64,000 bases of DNA from Motilibacter peucedani (lineage in GTDB: Bacteria > Actinomycetota > Actinomycetes > Motilibacterales > Motilibacteraceae), in assembly GCF_003634695.1 (NCBI RefSeq), contig NZ_RBWV01000017.1, forward strand, positions 62,001 to 126,000. Reading direction: 5' to 3'. The notes beneath the pieces were generated by a model. It saw only the letters and a list, made by a program, of their open reading frames with translations. It did no database searches and was not told the DNA's origin. Positions 44,002-52,638 of this stretch are shown here, piece by piece. Numbering within the stretch: the first letter of the stretch is position 1; each line of letters begins with the position of its first letter. The position numbers and the translations under genes were made by a program.

Positions 44002-44547
44002 CTACCGGCCCGGGGTGCCCCGGCGCTCCTGCGTTTCTGCGCTGCTCCTCGGAGAGCGACCCTGCTCCTGCTCCGGCCGGAGGACCTTCTCGAAGCAGAG
44101 CGAGAACGGCACGACCTCGTAGGGCGGGTAGATCGGGATGGGCGTCCAGCCGAGCTTCTCGTAGAGCGCCACCGCGTCCGGCTGCCGGTCACCGGTCTGC
44201 AGGATCATCCGCGCTGCCCCGCCGGCGCGCGCCACCTCGAGCCCGGCGTCGACCAGTGCGGTGGCGACGCCGCGGCCGCGGGCCGCACCCGTGACGACCA
44301 GCCGCTTGAGCTCCCACTCGTCGCCGTGCCGGCGCACCGCCACGTGGCCCAGGGCGCTGCCGTCGTCGTCGAGCGCGAGCAGGGTGGCAGCGAGGTCGGC
44401 GGCCTCGACGTGGAGAGCACGCGCGACCGCGTCGGGGTCGGGGTTGGGCCGGTCGCCGTAGCGCTCGAGCATCTCGGCGTCCATCTGGCGGCGCAGCTCG
44501 ACCGCCCGCTCGTCGTCCCAGTCGACCTGCTCGATGCGTACGCCCAC
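44002..44547 (-). CDS. GNAT-family N-acetyltransferase
   Basis: A 181-residue GNAT protein: acetyl-CoA loop LKRLVVTGAARGRGVATALVDAGLEVAR, then MILQTGDRQPDAVALYEKLGWTPIPIYPPY, typical of the small-molecule acetyltransferases of the RimI/PhnO-like class. The C-terminal 20 residues are polar. GTG 44547 is chosen because a CACACT box ends 6 bases before it. Substrate unknown. Confidence 0.88.
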   Translation of the reverse strand: MGVRIEQVDWDDERAVELRRQMDAEMLERYGDRPNPDPDAVARALHVEAADLAATLLALDDDGSALGHVAVRRHGDEWELKRLVVTGAARGRGVATALVDAGLEVARAGGAARMILQTGDRQPDAVALYEKLGWTPIPIYPPYEVVPFSLCFEKVLRPEQEQGRSPRSSAETQERRGTPGR

Positions 44548-44553
44548 CCCGAC

Positions 44554-44559
44554 AGTGTG
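44554..44559 (-). promoter_or_regulatory. -10 candidate CACACT for the GNAT gene
   Basis: On the minus strand CACACT ends 6 bases before GTG 44547 and resembles CACAAT and CAGACT used in front of other leaderless starts here. Confidence 0.35.
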
Positions 44560-44584
44560 CCGGGGCGTCCCTGGTGCCTCGGCG

Positions 44585-45931
44585 TCAGGCCCCGGCGGCG
44601 CGCAGGGCGGCGGCGACGAGGTCGTCGCGGCCGACGATCTTGGTGCGCCCGCGGCCGAGGCTCTCGCCCAGGGCGAGCTCCGCCTGCTCGATCGCGCGCC
44701 ACCCCGACCAGGTGACGACGTGGACGCCGCGCGAGGCGAGCAGCTCCAGCGCGTCGCCCGTCCCACCCGGCTGAGGCAGCCGGCCGGCCGCGGCGTCCTC
44801 GAGCAGCGTCGCCACCGTCTCGTGGGCGTCGTGCTTGTTGGTGCCGATGACGCCGCTGGGGCCGCGCTTGATCCAGCCGGCGACGTAGACGCCGGGCACC
44901 GGCTCGCCGGCCGCGTCGACGACCCGTCCGCGCTCGTGCGGGATCGTGCCGGAGCGCTCGTCGAACGGCAGACCCGGCACGGCCACGCCGCGGTAGCCGA
45001 CCGACGCCACCACCATGCCGGCCTCGACGCGCTCGGTCTCGCCGGTGCCGGTGGCGCCGCCGTGCCCGTCGAGCACGCAGCGCTCGAGCTCGACGCCCGC
45101 GACGCGCTCGGTGCCCAGCACCCGGACCGGGCGCTGGAGGAAGCGGACGCGCAGCGTACGGCTGGCGCCGGCGCGCGGGCGCTGCGCCCACTCGCGCACG
45201 ACGTCGAGGTTGCGCCGTGCGCCGGGCTCTGCGGCGAGCCGCTGCTCCCCCGCCGCGTCGACCGCGAGCTCGGCCGGCTCGACGACGACGTCGACGCCGG
45301 TCAGCGAGCCGAGCTCCTTGAGCTCCTTGGTCGTCCAGCGCGCCTCGGCCGGCCCGCGCCGCCCGACCAGCGAGACCGACTCGATGGGGCTGGCGCGCAG
45401 CACGTCGAGAACGTGCGGCGGCACGTCGGTGCGGGCGAGCTCGTCGGCGGGGCGGAGCAGGATGCGGGCGACGTCGACGGCCACGTTGCCCATGCCGACC
45501 ACGACGACGTGCCGGGCAGTGTCGGTGAAGGCGTCGATGCGGGTGTCGGGGTGGCCGCAGTACCACGACACCAGCTCGGTGGCGGTGAAGCTGCCGGGGA
45601 GCCCGTCGCCTGGGATGCCGAGCCCGCGTCCGGCGGAGGAGCCCGACGAGACGAGGACGGCGTCGTAGCGCGCGCCGAGCTCCTCGAGCGTGATGTCGGT
45701 GCCGACCTCGACGTTGCCGAGGAACCGGACGTCCGGGGAGTCGAAGACCTTGGCCAGCGAGGCGCTGATGGAGCGGATCTTCTCGTGGTCGGGTGCCACG
45801 CCGTAGCGGACCAGGCCGTAGGGACAGGGCACGCGGTCGTAGACGTCGACCTGCGCCGGCCCGTGCGCCACCAGCGACTCGGCGGCGTAGATCCCCGCCG
45901 GGCCGGAGCCGACGACGGCCACCCGGAGCAC
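44585..45931 (-). CDS. fprA: Ferredoxin/flavodoxin-NADP+ reductase, FprA (adrenodoxin-reductase) type
   Basis: A 448-residue FAD enzyme of the adrenodoxin reductase/FprA family, passing electrons between NADPH and ferredoxin. FAD site VAVVGSGPAGIYAAESLV at residues 4-21; CPYGLVRYGVAPDHEKIRS; NADP site VVVVGMGNVAVDVARIL; C-terminal VYVAGWIKRGPSGVIGTNKHDAHETV. Normal family length. It probably feeds P450s or other ferredoxin-linked enzymes. GTG 45931; a GAGAGT -10-like box lies 6 bases before it. Confidence 0.94.
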   Translation of the reverse strand: MLRVAVVGSGPAGIYAAESLVAHGPAQVDVYDRVPCPYGLVRYGVAPDHEKIRSISASLAKVFDSPDVRFLGNVEVGTDITLEELGARYDAVLVSSGSSAGRGLGIPGDGLPGSFTATELVSWYCGHPDTRIDAFTDTARHVVVVGMGNVAVDVARILLRPADELARTDVPPHVLDVLRASPIESVSLVGRRGPAEARWTTKELKELGSLTGVDVVVEPAELAVDAAGEQRLAAEPGARRNLDVVREWAQRPRAGASRTLRVRFLQRPVRVLGTERVAGVELERCVLDGHGGATGTGETERVEAGMVVASVGYRGVAVPGLPFDERSGTIPHERGRVVDAAGEPVPGVYVAGWIKRGPSGVIGTNKHDAHETVATLLEDAAAGRLPQPGGTGDALELLASRGVHVVTWSGWRAIEQAELALGESLGRGRTKIVGRDDLVAAALRAAGA

Positions 45932-45980
45932 GCGGTCACTCTCGCACCCGGCCCGTACGCCGCGCCACCCGCCCCGGCGG

Positions 45981-47369
45981 TCAGACGGCCGGACGGCCCG
46001 GGCGCGGCCGGACGTAGACGGCCCAGGTCACGGCGCAGCACACCGCGTAGTAGGCGAGGAAGGCGACGTAGGCGCGGTCGCCGGCCCCGGTGTCGAGGAA
46101 CGACTGGCGGAACGCGAGGTTGACCAGCACGCCGCCGAAGGCGCCGATCGCGCCGGCGAGCCCGATGAGGGCGCCGGAGCGGCGACGCGCCAGGAAGTCC
46201 TGCTGCTGCGGGTCGGCACCGGCTGCCTTCGCCGCCGAGGCCTTCGCGCGGAACAGCGCCGGGATCATCTTGTAGACCGAGCCGTTGCCGATGCCCGAGA
46301 AGGTGAACAGCCCGACGAACCCGACGAGGAAGAAGCCGAGCGAGTGCTGTGTCGAGGCGACCAGGACGACGACCGCTGAGGCGGCCATCGCGGCGAAGTT
46401 GGCCAGCGACACCCGAGCCCCGCCGAACCGGTCGGCGAGCAGGCCGCCCAGCGGCCGCACCAGCGAGCCGAGCAGCGGGCCGAGGAAGGTGAGCGAGGCC
46501 GCCTTGACCGGCGTGTCGAACTCGGAGTGGAACTGCACGGTCAGCACCTGGCCGAAGGCGAAGCCGAAGCCGATGAACGAGCCGAAGGTGCCGATGTAGA
46601 GCAGCGAGACGACCCAGGTGTGCGGCTCGGAGAGGATCTCGCGCATCGCGCCCTTCTCGTTGCGGGCCTGGGCGAGGTTGTCCATCGTGAGGGCCGCACC
46701 GAGCGCTGCCACCACGACGAGCGGCAGGTAGACGCCCAGCAGGATCCGCGGGTGCTCCTTGCCGGCCGTGGCCAGCACGAGCAGGCCGACCAGCTGCACG
46801 ACCGCGACGCCGACGTTGCCGCCCCCGGCGTTGAGCCCGAGGGCCCAGCCCTTCTTGCGCTCGGGGTAGAACGCGTTGATGTTCGTCATCGACGACGCGA
46901 AGTTGCCGCCGCCGACGCCTGCCAGCGCGGCCACGACCAGCAGCGTGCCCAACGAGACCCCCGGCCGCAGCACCGCGGCACCGGCGACGAGCGGCACGAG
47001 CAGCAGCAGCGCCGACACGACCGTCCAGTTGCGGCCGCCGAAGCGCGCCACGGCGAAGGTGTAGGGCAGGCGCAGCACCGACCCGACGGCGGTCGGCGTC
47101 GAGGTGAGCAGGAACTTCTGAGCGGGCGTGAAGCCGTACTTCGGCCCGAGGAAGAGCACGAGCACCGACCACATCGACCACACCGAGAACCCGATGTGCT
47201 CGCTGAAGATGGAGAAGCCGAGGTTGCGGCGGGCCACCCGCTCGCCGGTGGCGGCCCAGAACACCGGGTCCTCGGGGCGCCAGTCCTCGATCCACCGGCC
47301 CCGGCGCTGGGCCGGGACGGCGAGGCGGGTCGGCTGAAGGTCGAGCTGTGGCTGCGTGGTTGCTGTCAT
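45981..47369 (-). CDS. narK: Nitrate/nitrite MFS transporter (NarK type)
   Basis: A 462-residue MFS protein with 12 helices and both nitrate signatures: GVGGGNFASSMTNINAFYPERKKGWALGLNAGGGNVG in helix 5 and FTFSGIGNGSVYKMIPALF in helix 11. These Gly-rich segments define nitrate/nitrite porters. Nitrate reductase genes are not in the window. ATG 47369 is 7 bases after a TAGCGT -10 box on the minus strand. The fprA gene follows after 50 bases, but a functional link is not clear. Confidence 0.93.
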   Translation of the reverse strand: MTATTQPQLDLQPTRLAVPAQRRGRWIEDWRPEDPVFWAATGERVARRNLGFSIFSEHIGFSVWSMWSVLVLFLGPKYGFTPAQKFLLTSTPTAVGSVLRLPYTFAVARFGGRNWTVVSALLLLVPLVAGAAVLRPGVSLGTLLVVAALAGVGGGNFASSMTNINAFYPERKKGWALGLNAGGGNVGVAVVQLVGLLVLATAGKEHPRILLGVYLPLVVVAALGAALTMDNLAQARNEKGAMREILSEPHTWVVSLLYIGTFGSFIGFGFAFGQVLTVQFHSEFDTPVKAASLTFLGPLLGSLVRPLGGLLADRFGGARVSLANFAAMAASAVVVLVASTQHSLGFFLVGFVGLFTFSGIGNGSVYKMIPALFRAKASAAKAAGADPQQQDFLARRRSGALIGLAGAIGAFGGVLVNLAFRQSFLDTGAGDRAYVAFLAYYAVCCAVTWAVYVRPRPGRPAV

Positions 47370-47376
47370 GTGCCGG

Positions 47377-47382
47377 ACGCTA
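47377..47382 (-). promoter_or_regulatory. -10 box TAGCGT for narK
   Basis: Minus-strand TAGCGT ends 7 bases before ATG 47369 with no ribosome site between; leaderless transcription likely. Confidence 0.5.
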
Positions 47383-47428
47383 GGGACGCGCCGTTTCGGC
47401 TCGATGCGGCCCGCTTGTCGTTCGTGCA

Positions 47429-47472
47429 ACGGTCTCCGCACGCCCGGGCGCTCCGGCGCGTGAGGAGACCGT
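47429..47472 (-). terminator. Stem-loop after the GH30 gene
   Basis: ACGGTCTCC (47429-47437) and GGAGACCGT (47464-47472) form a perfect 9-bp stem; inner bases CACGC/GCGTG can extend it. It lies 17 bases after the GH30 stop (47489) and separates it from narK. Confidence 0.65.
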
Positions 47473-47488
47473 CCCTCGAGCGACCCGC

Positions 47489-49420
47489 TCAGTCGTAGAA
47501 GCGCAGGTCGGCGATGCTCCACCAGCTGCCGCTGGAGCCGGTGGAGGTGATGCGCACGTAGCGGGCCCGGGTGCGCGGCACGTCGACGTCGGTCACCTGG
47601 CCTGTGCCGACCCCGGTGGCCACCGTGCGCCAGGTCGTGCCGTCGTCGCTCACCGACAGCGCCCAGGAGCGGGCGTAGTCGCCGAGGTTGCCGCCGCTGT
47701 CGACGGACACCCGTCGGAAGTGCGTGCGCTCGCCGAGGTCGACCGTGAGGTGCTGCCCGGGCGCCTGCGCCTGGCCGCTCGACCACCGCGTCGAGCCGTC
47801 GCCGTCGACCGCGGCCGCCGGGCCCTCGCCGGCCGGGCTGGCCGTGGCGGTCGCGCCGGAGGTGTCGAGCAGGTCGAGCTTGTCGTCGAGCACGCGGCTG
47901 CGCGGCCACGTGAACGTCGCGAGCGACCCGCCCGGCAGCGTGTAGTCGAACGACCGACCGCCCTGCGCCACGGTGAAGCTGCGGGGGTCGTCGTTCTCGT
48001 TGTGCACCACGAGGGCGGTGGAGCCGTCGGGGTTGCGGAACGCGACGTCGGTGAGCTGGCCGTTCCAGCCCGGCGTGCCGTAGGAGCTCGACGCGATGCG
48101 CACGGCCCCGGGCTGCACGAACTTCGACAGGTGGCCGATCGTGTAGTACTCCGCGTCGGTGGTGACCGAGCCGTCGGGCTGCAGCGTCACCAGGCCGGTG
48201 CACGTGTCGCACCCGCCGTTGTGCGGGCCACCGGTGCTGTCGAGGGCGACGTTCCAGGTCACGACGGACTTGGCCCAGTTGCGGGTGGTGCCGACGGTCA
48301 GGGTGCGCGCGTGCCAGGTGAGCGTGCCACGGAAGACCTGTGCGGGCGTGTCGGTCGGGCCGTGGGAGCCCGAGCACTCGGTGAACCAGATCCCCTTGCC
48401 GGGGTGCGCGGCGTGCAGGGCGCTCTGCGCGCCCGGGTCGCCGGAGTAGCAGTGGTACGCGGTCCCCGCCACCCACTGCGCGGCCGGGCTGTCGAGGACC
48501 TCGTAGGGGTAGTCGGTCTCCGGGCTCTCCCCCGGCGGCGTCGTGGCCACGTCGTCGGGGTGCGTCGACCAGTTGTGGTCGTAGGCGAGGATCTTGGTGC
48601 GGGGGCTCGCCGCCTGGAGCATCGGGCCGAGCGCCTCGATGACGGCGACCTCCTGGCGCACCGGCATGTCGGTGCCCGGGTAGGCCTTCGGCGCACGGTT
48701 CTGCGGCTCGTTCTGGACCGAGAGGTAGTCGACCGGGACGCCGGCCGCTGCGTAGGCCTGCACGAACCTCACCAGGTAGCGGGCGTAGGCGTCGTAGACC
48801 GCGGGGTCGTCCTTCAGCCGGCCGCCGACCAGCGAGTCCCCCGTCTTCATCCACGCCGGCGGGCTCCACGGCGTCGCCATGACCTTCAGCGACGGGTTCA
48901 GCGCCTTGGCCTGTCGGAGCAGGGGCAGCACCTGGGCCTCGTCATGGGCGACCGAGAAGTGCGCGAGCGGGAAGTCCGTCTGCCCGGGCGCGACGTCGTC
49001 GTAGGTGTAGTGCGTCGGCGAGGCGGTGAAGTCCGACGAGCCGACCGGCTGGCGGAGGAAGCTGATGCCGATGCCCTGCACCGGGTCGAACAGCGAGCGC
49101 ATCGTCGCGTCGCGCTGCGCCTGCGGCAGCGACGACAGCACGGCGGCCGAGGAGTCGGTGAGGGCGGCGCCGAAGCCGTCCATGCTCTGGTAGGTCGCGC
49201 TGGGGTCGACGCGGATCGTGACCTGCGAGGTGTCGTGGGCGGTGAACGGCACGGGCGAGCGCTCGTGGAGCAGCTCGGCCCGGTCGACGGTCGTCACCCA
49301 CACCCGCGCCTGCGGCACGGGGTCGCTGTAGGAGCTGGCGGCCTGCACGGCGGGTGCGCCGGCCAGGCAGAGGGCGACGGCCGAGCCGGCGGCTGCGGTC
49401 GCGACGGTGCGACGCCTCAT
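47489..49420 (-). CDS. Secreted GH30-family glycoside hydrolase with discoidin (CBM32-like) domain
   Basis: A 643-residue exported enzyme. Signal peptide residues 1-28. GH30 clan-A barrel (about 60-450) with acid/base Glu238 in SVQNEPQNR and nucleophile Glu348 in WFTECSGSHG, followed by the GH30 beta domain (GAVRIASSS...FTVAQGGRSFDYTLPGGSLATFTW). Residues ~510-643 form an F5/8-type C domain (ATASPAGEGPAAAVDGDGSTRWSSG). GH30 members cleave beta-glucosidic, beta-1,6-glucan, xylan or fucosidic links; the specificity is open. ATG 49420 has GGGAG 6 bases upstream. Divergent from a Tat-exported barrel protein. Confidence 0.92.
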   Translation of the reverse strand: MRRRTVATAAAGSAVALCLAGAPAVQAASSYSDPVPQARVWVTTVDRAELLHERSPVPFTAHDTSQVTIRVDPSATYQSMDGFGAALTDSSAAVLSSLPQAQRDATMRSLFDPVQGIGISFLRQPVGSSDFTASPTHYTYDDVAPGQTDFPLAHFSVAHDEAQVLPLLRQAKALNPSLKVMATPWSPPAWMKTGDSLVGGRLKDDPAVYDAYARYLVRFVQAYAAAGVPVDYLSVQNEPQNRAPKAYPGTDMPVRQEVAVIEALGPMLQAASPRTKILAYDHNWSTHPDDVATTPPGESPETDYPYEVLDSPAAQWVAGTAYHCYSGDPGAQSALHAAHPGKGIWFTECSGSHGPTDTPAQVFRGTLTWHARTLTVGTTRNWAKSVVTWNVALDSTGGPHNGGCDTCTGLVTLQPDGSVTTDAEYYTIGHLSKFVQPGAVRIASSSYGTPGWNGQLTDVAFRNPDGSTALVVHNENDDPRSFTVAQGGRSFDYTLPGGSLATFTWPRSRVLDDKLDLLDTSGATATASPAGEGPAAAVDGDGSTRWSSGQAQAPGQHLTVDLGERTHFRRVSVDSGGNLGDYARSWALSVSDDGTTWRTVATGVGTGQVTDVDVPRTRARYVRITSTGSSGSWWSIADLRFYD

Positions 49421-49473
49421 GGTGATCTCCCTCGGGTCTCGGGACGACCCTGCTAGCAAACACCCGGACGCCC

Positions 49474-49502
49474 TTGACAACCCGGTCGGGGTCGTCTGGA
49501 GT
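49474..49502 (+). promoter_or_regulatory. Weak -35/-10 pair before the Tat-exported protein
   Basis: TTGACA (49474-49479), 17 bp, TGGAGT (49497-49502), giving a leader of about 30 bases to ATG 49537. The -35 is a perfect hexamer and the -10 is poor. Confidence 0.4.
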
Positions 49503-49536
49503 GTGCCGGTCGACCTAGTCGAGGAGCCGCACAGCG

Positions 49537-50937
49537 ATGACGCGTGCCACGTACGACCCCGCCCCCCTCCTCTCCCGCCGCGCGGTCATCGGCGGCTCCC
49601 TCGCGCTCGCAGCCGGCCTGGCCGGTGGACTGCCCGCTGCGTCCGCAGCGCCGGCAGGGCCGACCACGCCCCGCGGACTCGCTCCGGGCAGGTCGCAGGA
49701 CGCCGCCTGTGCGTTCCTCGACGCGATGACCGACCGGTGGGCCGGCCCGGGCGCACCACGCCTGGCGCAGAGCTACTCCGACCAGAACGGGCTGTTCAGC
49801 ACGGCGTTCGTCTACGACAACGCCCTCGCGGTCTGCGCCTACCTCGGCGGCACGCGCAAGGCCACACGGACCCGGGCCGTGCAGCTCGGTGACGGCCTGC
49901 TCTACGCCATGGACCACGACCCGGGCTACTCCGACGGCCGGCTGCGTCAGGCCTACAACGTCGGGCCCTACACGTTCTACGACGGCAGCCCGCAGCCCTA
50001 CGGGTTCGTGCTGCCCGACGGCGACGCCAACATCGGCTGGCAGTTCGGCTTCCTCGGCACCGCGGTCGGCGACATGGCGTGGCCGGGCATCGCGCTCGTC
50101 CAGCTCGGCGCCCGCGAGAAGGAGGAGCGGTTCACCGCCGGCGCCGTCCGGATCGCCCGCTGGATCGTCGACAACGCGTACTCCACGCTGCCGCTCGGCG
50201 GCTTCTCCTTCGGGGTGGACGCGGCGAACCACAAGGTCCTGGCGCACTCCACCGAGCACAACATCGACTGCTACGCCTTCTTCACCATGCTCACCGAGCT
50301 GACCGGCGACGGGCAGTGGACCGAGCACGCGGAGCACGCCCTCGCCTTCGTCGAGGAGATGTGGGAGCCGGGCGGCGGGTTCTTCTACACCGGCAGCAAC
50401 GACGGCATCGCGATCAACCCGAGCCCGAAGCCGCTCGACGTGCAGACCTGGAGCTGGCTGGCCCTGCGCGACGACCGCTTCGCCGCGAGCCTCGACTGGG
50501 CGGGGTCCACCCTCGCCGTGACGGACACGCCGACCTCACCGGGCAGCCAGCTGCCTGCCGGCACGACGTTCACCGGCGTCACGTTCAGCGACGTCAGCAA
50601 GACCTCCGGCGCGTCCTACAACGGCCTGCCGGTCGACCCTGACGGAGTCTGGCTCGAGGGGACCGGCCAGCTGGTCTGTGCGCTGGTGGACCGGGACCAG
50701 GAGGGCGACTCCGCGAGGGCGCAGGCGCTGCTGGCGCAGGTGCGCGGGGTGCAGGCCACGCTCGGGGGCGGGCAGACCGTCGGTGGGCAGCCGGTGAGCG
50801 GTGGCATCGTCGCCGCCAGCTCGCTGCTCGACACCGGCTTCGGCTTCAGCTACGCCCAGTCCCAGCACGTGGGCGCCACGTCCTGGTACCTCATGGGGAG
50901 CCGGCACAAGAACCCGATGCAGTACCGCGAGCTGTAG
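49537..50937 (+). CDS. Tat-exported alpha-barrel protein, probable carbohydrate-active enzyme
   Basis: A 466-residue protein with a twin-arginine signal (SRRAVIGG at residues 13-20, hydrophobic core to about 38), so exported folded. The mature part looks like an (alpha/alpha)n barrel of the six-hairpin glycosidase kind: FLDAMTDRWAGPGAPRLAQSYSDQNGLFSTAFVYDNALAVCAYL, DGLLYAMDHDPGYSDGRLRQAYN, HNIDCYAFFTMLTELTGDGQW, SWLALRDDRF. No GH family can be named from sight. It is divergent from a GH30 gene, which suggests carbohydrate work. ATG 49537. Its end overlaps the convergent methyltransferase by 47 bases. Confidence 0.75.
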   Translation: MTRATYDPAPLLSRRAVIGGSLALAAGLAGGLPAASAAPAGPTTPRGLAPGRSQDAACAFLDAMTDRWAGPGAPRLAQSYSDQNGLFSTAFVYDNALAVCAYLGGTRKATRTRAVQLGDGLLYAMDHDPGYSDGRLRQAYNVGPYTFYDGSPQPYGFVLPDGDANIGWQFGFLGTAVGDMAWPGIALVQLGAREKEERFTAGAVRIARWIVDNAYSTLPLGGFSFGVDAANHKVLAHSTEHNIDCYAFFTMLTELTGDGQWTEHAEHALAFVEEMWEPGGGFFYTGSNDGIAINPSPKPLDVQTWSWLALRDDRFAASLDWAGSTLAVTDTPTSPGSQLPAGTTFTGVTFSDVSKTSGASYNGLPVDPDGVWLEGTGQLVCALVDRDQEGDSARAQALLAQVRGVQATLGGGQTVGGQPVSGGIVAASSLLDTGFGFSYAQSQHVGATSWYLMGSRHKNPMQYREL

Positions 50938-51712
50938 GCGGGGTGCCGACGACCACCGTCGCGTCGAGCTCCTCGGAGCGCACCACGTGCGCGACCAGGC
51001 CGGCGTCGCGGAAGGCGCGCAGCGTACGCGGCGCCTGCTCCTCGCCGGTCTCGACCAGCAGCGAGCCCCCAGGGACGAGCCAGTCGCGCGAGCCGGCGGC
51101 GACCCGCCGCTGCACGTCGACGCCGTCGCGGCCGCCGTCGAGCGCGACCCGCGGCTCGTGGTCGCGCGCCTCGCGCGGCATCAGCTCGATGGCGGCGGTG
51201 GGCACGTACGGCGCGTTGCAGACGACCACGTCGACCCGGCCGCGCAGCCGGCCGGGAAGTGGTGCGTAGAGGTCTCCGGTGTGGACAGTGCCTGGACCGA
51301 GCAGGTTGGCGGCGGCGCAGGCGGTGGCCACCGGGTCGACGTCGACGGCGTGGACCTCGAGATCGGGTACGCGTGCGGTGACCGCCGCGGCGACCGCGCC
51401 GCACCCGCAGCAGAGGTCGACCAGCACTCCCCCGGCGGGCACGAGAGCCGCCGCGCGCTCGACGAGCAGCGCCGTACGCCGCCTCGGCACGAAGACTCCC
51501 GGTGCGACCGCGAGCCGCAGGCCGCAGAACTCGACCCACCCGAGCACCTGCTCGAGCGGGCGTCCGGCCACCCGCTCGTCGACCAGCGCGTCGAGGTGGT
51601 CGCGGTCGCGGGCGGCGGAGGTGAGCAGCGCCGCCTCGTCCTCGGCGAACACGCACCCGGCGGCCCGCAGGCGCGCCACGAGGGCGTCCTGTGGATCGAG
51701 GTGCCGCGGCAT
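50891..51712 (-). CDS. HemK-like putative protein N5-glutamine methyltransferase (NAPY variant)
   Basis: A 273-residue SAM methyltransferase of the HemK/PrmC type. SAM-binding VLVDLCCGCGAVAAAVTARVPD; motif IV is CNAPYVPT instead of the NPPY that positions the glutamine amide in PrmC. This variant is regular in an actinobacterial subgroup annotated as 'putative protein N5-glutamine methyltransferase', distinct from the true release-factor enzyme. ATG 51712. Its 3' end lies inside the convergent Tat-protein gene. Target unknown. Confidence 0.88.
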   Translation of the reverse strand: MPRHLDPQDALVARLRAAGCVFAEDEAALLTSAARDRDHLDALVDERVAGRPLEQVLGWVEFCGLRLAVAPGVFVPRRRTALLVERAAALVPAGGVLVDLCCGCGAVAAAVTARVPDLEVHAVDVDPVATACAAANLLGPGTVHTGDLYAPLPGRLRGRVDVVVCNAPYVPTAAIELMPREARDHEPRVALDGGRDGVDVQRRVAAGSRDWLVPGGSLLVETGEEQAPRTLRAFRDAGLVAHVVRSEELDATVVVGTPPTARGTASGSCAGSP

Positions 51713-51777
51713 CGGGGCCTTCCGTTAGCCTGCGGAGCACTCGGCTCCGGTAGCAGGCCCACGATAGGAGATCGCCC

Positions 51778-52638
51778 GTGTTCCTGATGCGCATCGGCCC
51801 CGTCGGCGAGGAGCGGGCGGCCGTCCGGGTGGGCGACGACGCCTACGTCGACGTGTCCGACGAGGTGGGCGACTTCGACGAGCGCTTCTTCGGGAGCGGC
51901 GGGATGAGCCGGCTGCCCGAGGTCGTGGAGCGCCTCCTCGCCGCGGGGACGCAGCGCCCGGTCGCGGGCCAGCGAGTGGGTGCGCCGATCGCCCGGCCGC
52001 ACCAGATCCTGTGCATCGGGCTCAACTACAGCGACCACGCGGCGGAGACCGGGCAGGCCGTGCCGGCCGAGCCGATCGTCTTCACCAAGTCGCCCAACAC
52101 CCTCATCGGCCCCGACGACGACGTGCACGTCCCCCGCGGCTCCGAGAAGACCGACTGGGAGGTCGAGCTCGGCATCGTCATCGGGCAGCGCTGCCGCTAC
52201 CTGCCCGACGAGGCCGCAGCCGCGGCTGCGATCGCGGGCTACGTCACCGTCAACGACGTCAGCGAGCGCGCCTTCCAGATGGAGCGCGGCGGCCAGTGGG
52301 TCAAGGGCAAGTCCTGCGAGACGTTCAACCCGTGCGGCCCGGTGCTGGCGACGCCCGACGAGGTGCCCGACCTCGCAGACCTGCCGATGTGGCTCGACGT
52401 CAACGGCGTGCGCCGGCAGACCGGGTCGACCGCGACGATGCTCTTCGGCCCGCACTTCATCGTCCACTACCTGAGCCAGTTCATGGTGCTCGAGCCGGGC
52501 GACCTCATCAACACCGGCACCCCGCCCGGTGTCGGCATGGGCCAGCGGCCGCCGGTGTTCCTGCGCCCCGGCGACGTCATGGAGCTCGGCATCTCCGTGC
52601 TCGGCAGCCAGCGCCAGCAGGTGGTCGCCGCGCCATGA
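51778..52638 (+). CDS. Fumarylacetoacetate-hydrolase-family enzyme
   Basis: A 286-residue FAH-fold hydrolase. Metal-binding motif DWEVELGIVIG (Glu-x-Glu) and Asp in GYVTVNDVSERAFQ, KGKSCETFNPCGPVLATPDEV, PGDLINTGTPPGVGMG. Members split 2,4-diketo-acids; with the coupled dehydrogenases the likely substrate is a 2,4-diketo-3-deoxy-sugar acid (as in the L-fucose or L-rhamnose oxidative routes), giving pyruvate plus a hydroxy acid. GTG 51778 has GGAG upstream. It overlaps the dehydrogenase gene by 4 bases. Confidence 0.88.
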   Translation: MFLMRIGPVGEERAAVRVGDDAYVDVSDEVGDFDERFFGSGGMSRLPEVVERLLAAGTQRPVAGQRVGAPIARPHQILCIGLNYSDHAAETGQAVPAEPIVFTKSPNTLIGPDDDVHVPRGSEKTDWEVELGIVIGQRCRYLPDEAAAAAAIAGYVTVNDVSERAFQMERGGQWVKGKSCETFNPCGPVLATPDEVPDLADLPMWLDVNGVRRQTGSTATMLFGPHFIVHYLSQFMVLEPGDLINTGTPPGVGMGQRPPVFLRPGDVMELGISVLGSQRQQVVAAP

